From CAYYWP01 sp964475125 (lineage in GTDB: Bacteria > Desulfobacterota > Binatia > HRBIN30 > CADEER01): a stretch of DNA of 15,375 bases. The DNA lies in assembly GCA_964475125.1 (NCBI GenBank), contig CAYYWP010000111.1, forward strand, positions 1 to 15,375, written 5' to 3'. The notes below the pieces were generated by a model. That model searched no databases. It saw only the letters and a list, made by a program, of their open reading frames with translations, and was not told where the DNA came from. A program made the translations under genes and the position numbers. How positions within the stretch are numbered: position 1 is the first letter of the stretch; each line of letters opens with the position of its first letter. Below, in pieces: positions 7,061 through 13,693 of the stretch.

Positions 7061-7727
7061 GCGAGTCGAGATCCGGGCGCGCGGCACAGCGCCGGCGCAC
7101 CGGGCAGATGGCGCAGCGCGGCTGGCGCGCCACGCACACCGTGGCGCCGAGATCCATGATTGCCTGGTTGAAACCGCCCGCCGATCCGGCCGGCGTGCCC
7201 CGCACCGCCAACTGCCACCGGCGGCGCGGCAGCGCCGCCGCCCCGCCCCCGGGGCGCACGCCGAACCAGCGCCGCAGGACGCGCGCCGCATTGGTGTCGA
7301 GAATCGCCTCGTCGCGGCCGTAGGCGATGCTCAACACCGCCCCAGCGGTATAGCGACCGATGCCCGGCAGGGCGCGCAGGGCCTGGGCGTCATCGGGCAG
7401 CCGACCATCGTGCCGATCGACCACGATGCGCGCCGTGCGCCGCAGGTTGCGGGCCCGCGCGTAGTAGCCGAGCCCATCCCACGCCTCCCGCACCTGTGGC
7501 TCGGAGGCGGCGGCCAGCTCGGCGAAGCTGGCGTAGCGCCTCAGGAAGCGACGGTAGAAACCCTTCACCCGCTCGACCTGAGTCTGCTGCAACATCACCT
7601 CGGAGACCAGGATGCGGTAGGGATCCCGCGTACGCCGCCAGGGCAGGCGGCGCCCGTGCGCGCGGTACCAGCGCAACAGGAGTTTCTGAAAGGCGCGAAC
7701 CGTGGCCGAGGACGGATGGCAGGGCAT
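6993..7727 (-). CDS. mutY: A/G-specific adenine DNA glycosylase, short form
   Basis: This base-excision repair enzyme removes adenine mispaired with 8-oxoguanine. With the start at 7727 (MPCHPSSATVRAFQ) the protein has 244 residues. Visible features are VSEVMLQQTQV with catalytic Glu43, the helix-hairpin-helix LPGIGRYT (120-127), catalytic Asp144 in ILDTNAARVL, and the 4Fe-4S ligands Cys198, Cys205, Cys208 and Cys214 (C-x6-C-x2-C-x5-C). All six lie exactly six residues later than Glu37, Asp138 and Cys192/199/202/208 of E. coli MutY, so the catalytic domain has no net insertion. The C-terminal Nudix-like 8-oxoguanine recognition domain is missing; a basic tail ends the protein. Upstream in-frame ATGs (7763, 7844) run into the divergent hydrolase gene. 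The 3' end overlaps the Nramp-like gene by 68 bp. Confidence 0.9.
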   Translation of the reverse strand: MPCHPSSATVRAFQKLLLRWYRAHGRRLPWRRTRDPYRILVSEVMLQQTQVERVKGFYRRFLRRYASFAELAAASEPQVREAWDGLGYYARARNLRRTARIVVDRHDGRLPDDAQALRALPGIGRYTAGAVLSIAYGRDEAILDTNAARVLRRWFGVRPGGGAAALPRRRWQLAVRGTPAGSAGGFNQAIMDLGATVCVARQPRCAICPVRRRCAARPDLDSLSRSGARRVAPTPRRQRRRTRR

Positions 7728-7761
7728 TTCGGGCGGGCGCGCGGCCCGGAAAGCGTGTACC

Positions 7762-8709
7762 ATGTCGGGCGCAATGGCGCAGTGGCATCCCCTCCACCGC
7801 CTGCGGCGCTGGATCATCGCCGAATGCACGCGGCTGTTGACCAAGCCGCTGGCGGTCTACACGCAGCGCGTACCCAACAACGCCGCCCGGCTACGCAAGA
7901 CGCTGCGCCCGGGCGACGTGCTGCTGGTGGAGGGTGACCAGCGCATCAGCCAAGTGATTCGCTACCTCACGCAGAGCTCCTGGTCGCACTGCGCGCTCTA
8001 CGTCGGCAGCGCGTTGCTGCGCCGCGACCCACAGCAAGCCGCCGCGCTGCGCCAACAGTTCGGCGACGACGCCGAGCACCTGTTGATCGAAGCCGAAGCC
8101 GGCCCGGGGGTCGTCGCCAGCCCGCTCGGCAAGTACGTGCGCTACAACATCCGCATTTGTCGGCCCCAGGGTCTGCGCCGCGAGGACGTCGGAGCCCTGA
8201 TCGATCACGGCGTGGCGCAGCTCGGACGCGAGTACGACGTGCGCCACATCCTGGCCTTGCTGCGCTTCTTCTTCCCGGTCAGCCTGGTGCCGCGGCGCTG
8301 GCGGCGCGCCGCGCTCACCTTCGGCACGACCCCGGCCGGCGGGGCGGTCATCTGCTCCACCCTGATCGCCGATGCCTTTACCAACATCGGCTACCCGATT
8401 CTCCCCGAGGCCGTGCCCGAGGATGCACCGGCGACCGGGCGGCGCTGGTCGCGCTGGCTCGGCGGCCGTACCCGTCCGGTGTTCCGCTTTCGGCGCCCCA
8501 ATACGGCGTTGATCACGCCGCGCGATTTCGACCTCTCCCCCTACTTCGAGGTGATCAAGTTCAACCACCTGGGCGAGTCGACCCTCGACTACCGGCGGAT
8601 CATCTGGGAGGAGGGCCCGCGCGCCGATACCGGTTCACCCGCGGCCGAACGGGAGCCGCCGCCCGAACGCCCGCGCGCGCGCGCGTTGACGCGCTCCTCG
8701 GTCGACTGA
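7762..8709 (+). CDS. YiiX-like permuted NlpC/P60-type cysteine hydrolase
   Basis: This is a predicted papain-fold cysteine amidohydrolase of the YiiX/YaeF-like circularly permuted group. Family members are thought to act on peptide or lipid amide bonds; the substrate is unknown. The 315 residues show LRPGDVLLVEG (48-58), SQVIRYLTQSSWSHCALYVG (63-82) with candidate catalytic His76, LIEAEAGPGV (108-117) with Glu110, YDVRHILALLRFF (159-171) and VICSTLIADAF (196-206) with candidate nucleophile Cys198. The order His then Cys is the permuted arrangement. There is no signal peptide. The tail after ~285 is rich in Pro, Arg and Glu and looks disordered. ATG 7762 is preferred because GGAAAG sits 8 nt upstream; ATG 7774 is the alternative. 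It is divergent from mutY, and a 1-bp gap separates it from the convergent next gene. Confidence 0.82.
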   Translation: MSGAMAQWHPLHRLRRWIIAECTRLLTKPLAVYTQRVPNNAARLRKTLRPGDVLLVEGDQRISQVIRYLTQSSWSHCALYVGSALLRRDPQQAAALRQQFGDDAEHLLIEAEAGPGVVASPLGKYVRYNIRICRPQGLRREDVGALIDHGVAQLGREYDVRHILALLRFFFPVSLVPRRWRRAALTFGTTPAGGAVICSTLIADAFTNIGYPILPEAVPEDAPATGRRWSRWLGGRTRPVFRFRRPNTALITPRDFDLSPYFEVIKFNHLGESTLDYRRIIWEEGPRADTGSPAAEREPPPERPRARALTRSSVD

Positions 8710-8710
8710 G

Positions 8711-9172
8711 CTATTTCTTGGCCGCCCCGCGCGGCGCCAGGTCCATGTCCGGCGGCGGATGGTCCGGCAGCTTCCAGCGGATGTAGGGCTTTTCCTTCAG
8801 CTCGTGGTAGGCGTTGGCCATGTCGATGGCGGCGTGAAAGGCGCGCTCGAAGGCGGCGAAGTCCTGCTGCTGGATCGTCGCCTCGAGCGGCTTCCAGTTC
8901 TCTGCGAGGAACTGATTGAGCGCCTCTTCGTGCTTCGGGCGCATGAAGGCGCCCAATTCCATCAGGCCGCAGATCTCCTTGTATTGGAAGCTCGCCATCG
9001 GCCAGTTCCGTTCCTTGGCGGCGTAGTACAACTTCCAGGTGCGCGCCCCCACCTCCGGCATCAATCGCGCCAGCCCGGGTTGAATGGTGGCGATGTCGTC
9101 GAGCGTCATGCGGTTCTTGCCGCTCCAGAAGGTCAGCGCCCTGACCTTGGCCTCGAGCTCCTCGTCGGTCAT
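8711..9172 (-). CDS. Conserved hypothetical protein, cytochrome-like fold without CxxCH
   Basis: I do not recognise a named gene. The protein has 153 residues from ATG 9172, which has a G-rich ribosome-binding region (GGGGGGAT, then AGGG) upstream. A longer in-frame start at 9307 is less likely because the added residues are not protein-like. It looks mostly helical, with no signal peptide and no membrane segment. The order of blocks, WKLYYAAKERNW (46-57), the acidic or basic helices at 60-115, then ANAYHELKEKPYIRWKLP (119-136), resembles small cytochrome-like proteins I recall that end in CNxCH followed by a Phe-Ile strand and a proline-rich tail. Here both cysteines are replaced (Ala119, Tyr122) while His123 remains, so covalent heme attachment is not expected. 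This relationship is inference from memory. Confidence 0.7.
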   Translation of the reverse strand: MTDEELEAKVRALTFWSGKNRMTLDDIATIQPGLARLMPEVGARTWKLYYAAKERNWPMASFQYKEICGLMELGAFMRPKHEEALNQFLAENWKPLEATIQQQDFAAFERAFHAAIDMANAYHELKEKPYIRWKLPDHPPPDMDLAPRGAAKK

Positions 9173-9322
9173 TACCCTATCCCCCCGCGCGGCGGCACAG
9201 CGCGCGACGCGCCGGCTTGTCTCGAGCGCGTCGTCTATCCGAACGGCGAATCTTTCGTCAATTGAGAGGAACACCGTTTCCGCCTTGCATAACCGAGACG
9301 CGGACACTAGCTGTCGATCTCG
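9173..9322. promoter_or_regulatory. Divergent intergenic region with weak promoter-like boxes
   Basis: These 150 bp separate the starts of two divergent genes and must hold both promoters. On the + strand, TTGAGA (9262-9267) and TGCATA (9286-9291) with an 18-bp spacer could serve the dehydrogenase operon, with transcription starting near 9298. The -10 match is poor. There is no clear operator, and no Shine-Dalgarno precedes ATG 9323. Confidence 0.25.
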
Positions 9323-10438
9323 ATGTCCCGTGCGGCGACTGCGCTGTCATCGCACCTGAGTCGCCGTCGCTTCCTGCAGGGCGCGGCCGCCGCCGCATCC
9401 GGACTGCTGTTGCCGGGTTGGACCCAGCGCGGCGCGGTCGCCGATCACACTGTCGCCGACGGTTTTCTCGACCCCGATGAGCTGCAGTTGGTCGAGGCCC
9501 TGAGCGCCCGCATCATCTCCGGCGATGACGGCACCCCAGGGGCGCGCGAGGCGCGCGTCGTCGATTACATTCAGGCATTGCTCTCGACCTTTCCCGGGGC
9601 GGACGCCAATCGCGACGAGCGCGTCAGCGCCGCTGATTTGGTCGCCATCGCCACGGCCGTCGGCGGCTCCGACGCGGCTGCCGACGTCGACGGCAACGGA
9701 CGCCTCGACGATCGCGATCGCGCCGTCACCGCGGCCTCGATCTTCGCCGCTCCAGTCTTGGCCGGTCCGCCCGCATTCGCTGGCCGACCGCTGTACGCCG
9801 GCGGGCCCTTCAGCGGCCGCCAGCCGTACCCGGATCCGACCGACGGCACCCCCTCGAACGACTTCCCACCCAACGCCTTCCGTCAAGCCCTGCCCCTCTC
9901 GCGGCTGCAACGGATGGCCTGGACGGCGCGGCTGCACGGCGCCGGGGCCGTCCCCGAGCTGCGCGACAATCCGCTGGCACACACGCTGCCCGACGTCGAC
10001 TTGCGCCGCCGCTACCGCGACGGCCTGGCGCACGTCGAGGCGATCTCCCAGCGCGACCTCGGCGCGCCGTTCGCGGCCTTGGCCACCGAGCAGCAGGACC
10101 AGGCGCTGGCAGCCGTGCGCCGCGAGCAGCGAGCGTTCTACGACCTGCTCGTCGACCACACCATCGAGGGACTGCTGGCGGCGCCCGAATACGGCGGCAA
10201 TCGCGATCTGATCGGATGGTCGCTGATCGGCTTCGACGGCGACAGCCAACCCCTCGGCTACACCATCTACGACGCCGGCATCGACGATTACCGCGAACGC
10301 GCCGACAAGCCCAACTCGCGTATCGATCCCGACGACCCCTGCCTCGCCTTCGGCGGCGACATGCTCGCGTTCCTGCGCTTGGTCATGCGGCTGACCGGCG
10401 GCACCGAATTTCCCGCCCCGTTCTGCTACCCCGGCTGA
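9323..10438 (+). CDS. Tat-exported gluconate 2-dehydrogenase subunit 3-like protein with dockerin-like insert
   Basis: This is the predicted small subunit of a periplasmic GMC-type flavoprotein dehydrogenase. Of 371 residues, the N-terminus is a twin-arginine signal, SRRRFLQ (13-19) followed by an Ala/Leu-rich stretch to ~30. The gluconate 2-dehydrogenase subunit 3 pattern begins at FLDPDELQLVEALSARII (48-65) and resumes at the C-terminus with the hallmark YGGNRDLIGW (290-299). Between the halves lie two EF-hand or dockerin-type loops: DANRDERVSAAD (94-105) and DVDGNGRLDDRD (121-132), both with acidic residues at calcium-coordinating positions. A Gly/Pro-rich linker (146-182) follows. In related enzymes the small subunit escorts the catalytic subunit through the Tat pore and is required for its activity. 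The GMC gene follows after 127 bp. Confidence 0.85.
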   Translation: MSRAATALSSHLSRRRFLQGAAAAASGLLLPGWTQRGAVADHTVADGFLDPDELQLVEALSARIISGDDGTPGAREARVVDYIQALLSTFPGADANRDERVSAADLVAIATAVGGSDAAADVDGNGRLDDRDRAVTAASIFAAPVLAGPPAFAGRPLYAGGPFSGRQPYPDPTDGTPSNDFPPNAFRQALPLSRLQRMAWTARLHGAGAVPELRDNPLAHTLPDVDLRRRYRDGLAHVEAISQRDLGAPFAALATEQQDQALAAVRREQRAFYDLLVDHTIEGLLAAPEYGGNRDLIGWSLIGFDGDSQPLGYTIYDAGIDDYRERADKPNSRIDPDDPCLAFGGDMLAFLRLVMRLTGGTEFPAPFCYPG

Positions 10439-10513
10439 CCTCGCGCTCATAGCGACATGCTCGGGCAACCGACGGCAAGCAGCAGGCAAGCGTTCGCCAT
10501 CCCCTTTCCGAAC

Positions 10514-10555
10514 CTTTTGCCTTTTGCCTTTTGCTTTTTGCCCTTTGCCTTCTCC
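10514..10555 (+). repeat. 7-bp tandem repeat (CTTTTGC-type)
   Basis: Six contiguous heptamers lie here: CTTTTGC three times exactly (10514-10534), then TTTTTGC, CCTTTGC and CTTCTCC, decaying toward the right end. The tract lies between the two dehydrogenase genes and ends 10 bp before the ATG of the GMC gene. It is markedly less GC-rich than its surroundings. I found no inverted partner nearby. Confidence 0.85.
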
Positions 10556-10565
10556 AACTCCTGAT

Positions 10566-12374
10566 ATGAGCCTCCCATCCTCAGTCGCCAACCTCCTCGG
10601 CAACACCAGCCTGTCGCGCTTCGACGCCCTGATCGTCGGCAGCGGGGCCGGCGGGTCTGCCGCCGCCTACGTGCTGTGCAGCGCGGGGAAGAAAGTGTTG
10701 ATGCTCGAGGCCGGCGACAACAACTTCCCGGGCCTCGACGACCCGCGCCCCGGGCAGCCGGTGCCGCGCTACGGCAACGACGAGCTGAAGGCGGCGATCC
10801 GCTTGTTCGATCGACAGGATCCGCTGGTCGAGCCGCGCACCTACCGGCCCAACGCCAGCGTCGCGGCACAAGCGGATGCCGACGTCAACGTCCTCAACCG
10901 CACCGTCGGCGGGACCACGGTGCACGCCGACATGAAGTATCCGCGTTTCAACGCCGTCGACTTTCACCTCGCCTCGGCGCTGCGCGACGCGGGGAGGACC
11001 TTCGACGGCACCAGTTTTCTCGACTGGCCACTCGACTACGACGAGCTCGAGCCCTGGTACGGCGAAGCCGAGATCATCACCGGCGTCGCGGGTCAGTCGG
11101 AGGGGGCGGGCGCCGACCCTTTCGCCTCGTACCGCTCGCGACCCTATCCCATGCCTCCCTCCGCCGAGATGTACGTCGGGCGCCTCTTGTCGGAAGGGGC
11201 GCGGCGCGCCGGCTGGACGCCGTTTCGCTATCCCGCCGCGATCAATTCACGCCCCTACCCGGGCCCGCCGCCGCTGCAGCGGCCGGCCTGCGTGAACTGC
11301 GGCTTCTGCAGCGGTTTCGGCTGCCCGAACAATGCCAAGAGCTCCGCCGCCGTCACTACCCTGCGCGCCGCGCTGCTGAGCGGCAACTGCCAGCTGCGCT
11401 ACAATTGCTTCGCCTGCGGCTTGGTCGCCGCTGCGGACGGGCGGTGCATCGCCGCCGTCGACTACTTCGATCCGGACGGCGTGCGCCAGCGCGCCAGCGC
11501 CGACTGCGTCATCCTGGCGGCGAGCGCGATGGAAAGCGTGCGCCAGATCCTGCTCTCCGATCTCGCCCTGCCGGACGGCCCGGCCTTTCACCTCGGCCGG
11601 CACATGCTGTTTCACCTGCAGACCATCGGCGTCGGCATTTTCGCCCAGCGCCTGCACGGCGAACGCGGGCAGTCGGTGACGCACGGCCTGGCGGATTTCC
11701 GCGGCGTCAACGAGGGCGGCACGGCCCTGCATCCGGACGGCCGGCCGCTCGGCGGGGTGATCGAGTTCGGCACCTCCTCCGAACCGATCGGCAGCGCCAA
11801 GGCGGTGCGGCAGACGCTCGACATCGCCGCCAACTTTCCCAACCTGCGCGGCGTCACTTTGAAGCGACTGCTGGTCGAGAGCCCCTTCCACGCCCATCTC
11901 GCGGTGTTGATCATGCAGGCAGAGGACGCGCCGCAAGCCGGCAATCGGGTCGACCTCGACCCGTCCGTCCGCGACGCGTTCGGGCTGCCAGTGGTCCGCC
12001 TGACGCACCGCAACCACGCCTTCGAGCTCGATGCCGCGACCTACTACCGGCCACGGCTGCTCGAGATCCTGCGCCAATCCGGCGCCCAGTTCGGTTTCGT
12101 CGATCCCACCTCCGGCGGCATTCCACGCACCCGTCACGTGCTCGGCGGCCTGCGCATGGGCCACGCGGTCGACGACTCGGTGTGCGACGCCTTCGGCCGC
12201 GTGCACGGCTTCGACAACCTCTACTGTATGGATGGCGGCGTCATGCCGACGGGATCGGGCTACAACCCAACCCTGACGTTGATTGCCCTGGCGCTGCGCG
12301 CCGCCGCCAACCTCGTCGCACCCGGAGCCGCCGAACGCCGACTGGGTACCGGAATGCTCGCGGGCACCGATTGA
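10566..12374 (+). CDS. GMC-family FAD-dependent oxidoreductase, dehydrogenase large subunit
   Basis: This is the catalytic flavoprotein paired with the preceding small subunit. From ATG 10566 it has 602 residues. The FAD-binding dinucleotide fold is GSGAGG (25-30) with Glu48 at the ribose position, and NRTVGGTTVHADMKYPRF (111-128) is the second GMC signature region. Candidate catalytic residues are His524 (RHVLGGLRMG) and Asn567 (SGYNPTLT), 43 residues apart, matching the GMC His/Asn pair spacing. A cysteine cluster C-x2-C-x2-C-x4-C (Cys242, 245, 248, 253; CVNCGFC then GC) may hold an iron-sulfur cluster, as in some FAD-glucose dehydrogenases, though the spacing differs. It lacks a signal peptide, consistent with hitch-hiking export on the Tat partner. 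A start at 10524 would translate the heptamer repeat and is rejected. The substrate could be a sugar, sugar acid or alcohol. Confidence 0.88.
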   Translation: MSLPSSVANLLGNTSLSRFDALIVGSGAGGSAAAYVLCSAGKKVLMLEAGDNNFPGLDDPRPGQPVPRYGNDELKAAIRLFDRQDPLVEPRTYRPNASVAAQADADVNVLNRTVGGTTVHADMKYPRFNAVDFHLASALRDAGRTFDGTSFLDWPLDYDELEPWYGEAEIITGVAGQSEGAGADPFASYRSRPYPMPPSAEMYVGRLLSEGARRAGWTPFRYPAAINSRPYPGPPPLQRPACVNCGFCSGFGCPNNAKSSAAVTTLRAALLSGNCQLRYNCFACGLVAAADGRCIAAVDYFDPDGVRQRASADCVILAASAMESVRQILLSDLALPDGPAFHLGRHMLFHLQTIGVGIFAQRLHGERGQSVTHGLADFRGVNEGGTALHPDGRPLGGVIEFGTSSEPIGSAKAVRQTLDIAANFPNLRGVTLKRLLVESPFHAHLAVLIMQAEDAPQAGNRVDLDPSVRDAFGLPVVRLTHRNHAFELDAATYYRPRLLEILRQSGAQFGFVDPTSGGIPRTRHVLGGLRMGHAVDDSVCDAFGRVHGFDNLYCMDGGVMPTGSGYNPTLTLIALALRAAANLVAPGAAERRLGTGMLAGTD

Positions 12375-12425
12375 CTTGCCCGGGCGGCGCGGCGTAGGAC
12401 TCGGCAGGTTCACATGGTGTAACGA

Positions 12426-12449
12426 AATCCGCTGCGGCGGATTCTTTTT
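12426..12449 (+). terminator. Intrinsic terminator after the dehydrogenase operon
   Basis: AATCCGC (12426-12432) and GCGGATT (12437-12443) form a perfect 7-bp stem with a TGCG tetraloop, followed by C and five T (12445-12449). It lies 51 bp after the GMC stop and 38 bp before hpnI, so it should separate the two units. An hpnI promoter would have to fit in the remaining 38 bp or be read through. A weak TTGACT (12371-12376) with TAGGAC (12395-12400) lies upstream of the hairpin. Confidence 0.75.
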
Positions 12450-12487
12450 GCGCCTGGAGCTGACCGGGCGGTCAAAGAGCATCGAGC

Positions 12488-13693
12488 ATGGCACTGGACT
12501 TCGACGGCCGAACCCTCCTGCAGCTGCCGATCTATCTCGGCATGCTGGTGGCGGCCGCGTGCTACGCCCTGCAACTGGTCGCGGCGCGACGCTTCTTCCG
12601 TCCGCAACCGGCGGGCGAAACCTTTCACCCCACGGTGACCGCGCTCAAGCCGCTCAAGGGCGCGGGCGCTGAGCTGTACGAGAACCTGCGCTCGCTCTGC
12701 GTGCAGGAATATCCGAGCTTCCAGATCGTGTGCGGCGTCGCACAGCCGGACGACCCCGCCGTCGGCATCGTACAGCGGCTACGAGGAGAGTTTCCGCAGC
12801 TCGACATCGAGCTGGTGATCGACGGGCGGCGCTACGGCACCAACCACAAGGTCAGCAACCTGCACAACATGTACCAGCGCGCCAAGCACGAGGTGATCGT
12901 GCTGGCGGACAGCGACGTGCGGGTGGGCCCCCGGTACCTGGCCAACGTCGTCGCCCCGCTGCGCAACCCGCGCACGGGCGTGTCGACGTGCCTGTATCGA
13001 GCCACGAGCACCGGCGGCGGTCCGTCGCTGATCGAGGCGTTGTTCGTCAATACCGATTTCGCCCCGCTGGTCTTGCTGGCCCGCTTGGTCGAACGCACGA
13101 CCTACGCCTTCGGCGCCACCATCGCCCTGCGGCGCAGTGCGCTCGACGAGATCGGCGGTTTTCTGCCCATCGCCAACTACCTCGGCGACGATTGCGAGAT
13201 CGGCCGGCGCCTCGCGGCACGCGGCTACGTCAACCGTCTCAACCGGGAGATCGTCGATACCGTCCTGGCCGTCGGGAACTGGCGACGACTCTGGGATCAC
13301 CAGCTGCGCTGGGCGCGCACCTATCGCGTCAACCGGCCGCTCGGCTACTTCGGCAGCATCCTCACGCACGGCACCTTCCTCGCTCTCCTCAACGCCGTCG
13401 CCAACGGCCTGAGCCCGTTCAGTTGTGTCACCAGCGCGGCGTTGATCGCTTTGCGCTATCTGGTCGCCGCGCGCATGGCGTGGACTCACCTGCGCACCGA
13501 ACTGACTTGGGCCGAGCTGCTCCTCGTCGCGCCCAAGGATCTGTTTCTCACCGCCATCTGGTTCGTCGCCTTCGCCGGCAACACCGTGGTGTGGGGCGAG
13601 GGCCGCTTCGCCGTGCAACGCGACGGCCAGATGACCGAGCTCGGCGCGCAGCCCAGCCCGGCGCTCGCCGCGCCAGTCATGAGCGATGAGTGA
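12488..13693 (+). CDS. hpnI: Hopanoid-type glycosyltransferase HpnI (ceramide glucosyltransferase family)
   Basis: This is a membrane glycosyltransferase of family GT21. HpnI proteins transfer an N-acetylglucosamine unit to bacteriohopanetetrol. The 401 residues have an N-terminal membrane segment (about 14-33), then PTVTALKPLKG (48-58), ENLRSLCVQEYP (65-76), GTNHKVSNLHNMY (117-129), the metal-binding LADSD (139-143), YLGDDCEIGRRL (231-242) and HQLRW (271-275), corresponding to the (Q/R)xxRW motif with His first. C-terminal hydrophobic segments (about 288-332 and 342-369) anchor it. No other hopanoid gene is visible, so I rely on sequence pattern rather than context; a general ceramide-glucosyltransferase-like enzyme is the alternative. 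The ribosome-binding site is weak. Its stop codon directly abuts the inverted repeat element. Confidence 0.82.
   Translation: MALDFDGRTLLQLPIYLGMLVAAACYALQLVAARRFFRPQPAGETFHPTVTALKPLKGAGAELYENLRSLCVQEYPSFQIVCGVAQPDDPAVGIVQRLRGEFPQLDIELVIDGRRYGTNHKVSNLHNMYQRAKHEVIVLADSDVRVGPRYLANVVAPLRNPRTGVSTCLYRATSTGGGPSLIEALFVNTDFAPLVLLARLVERTTYAFGATIALRRSALDEIGGFLPIANYLGDDCEIGRRLAARGYVNRLNREIVDTVLAVGNWRRLWDHQLRWARTYRVNRPLGYFGSILTHGTFLALLNAVANGLSPFSCVTSAALIALRYLVAARMAWTHLRTELTWAELLLVAPKDLFLTAIWFVAFAGNTVVWGEGRFAVQRDGQMTELGAQPSPALAAPVMSDE

Noticed and set aside
5918..7291. Very long open frame on the minus strand opposite the Nramp-like gene (similar ones at 9347-10606, 11247-12494 and 1700-2464)
   Set aside because: These are GC-rich antisense shadows: Arg/Gly/Asp/Gln-rich with no domain pattern, while the opposite strand encodes recognisable proteins.
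8674..8688. CG dinucleotide run near the end of the YiiX-like gene
   Set aside because: Short, in frame (Arg/Ala codons) and expected at this base composition.
10524..10565. Earlier start for the GMC protein
   Set aside because: The 14 added residues are a translation of the heptamer repeat; the family fold begins after ATG 10566.
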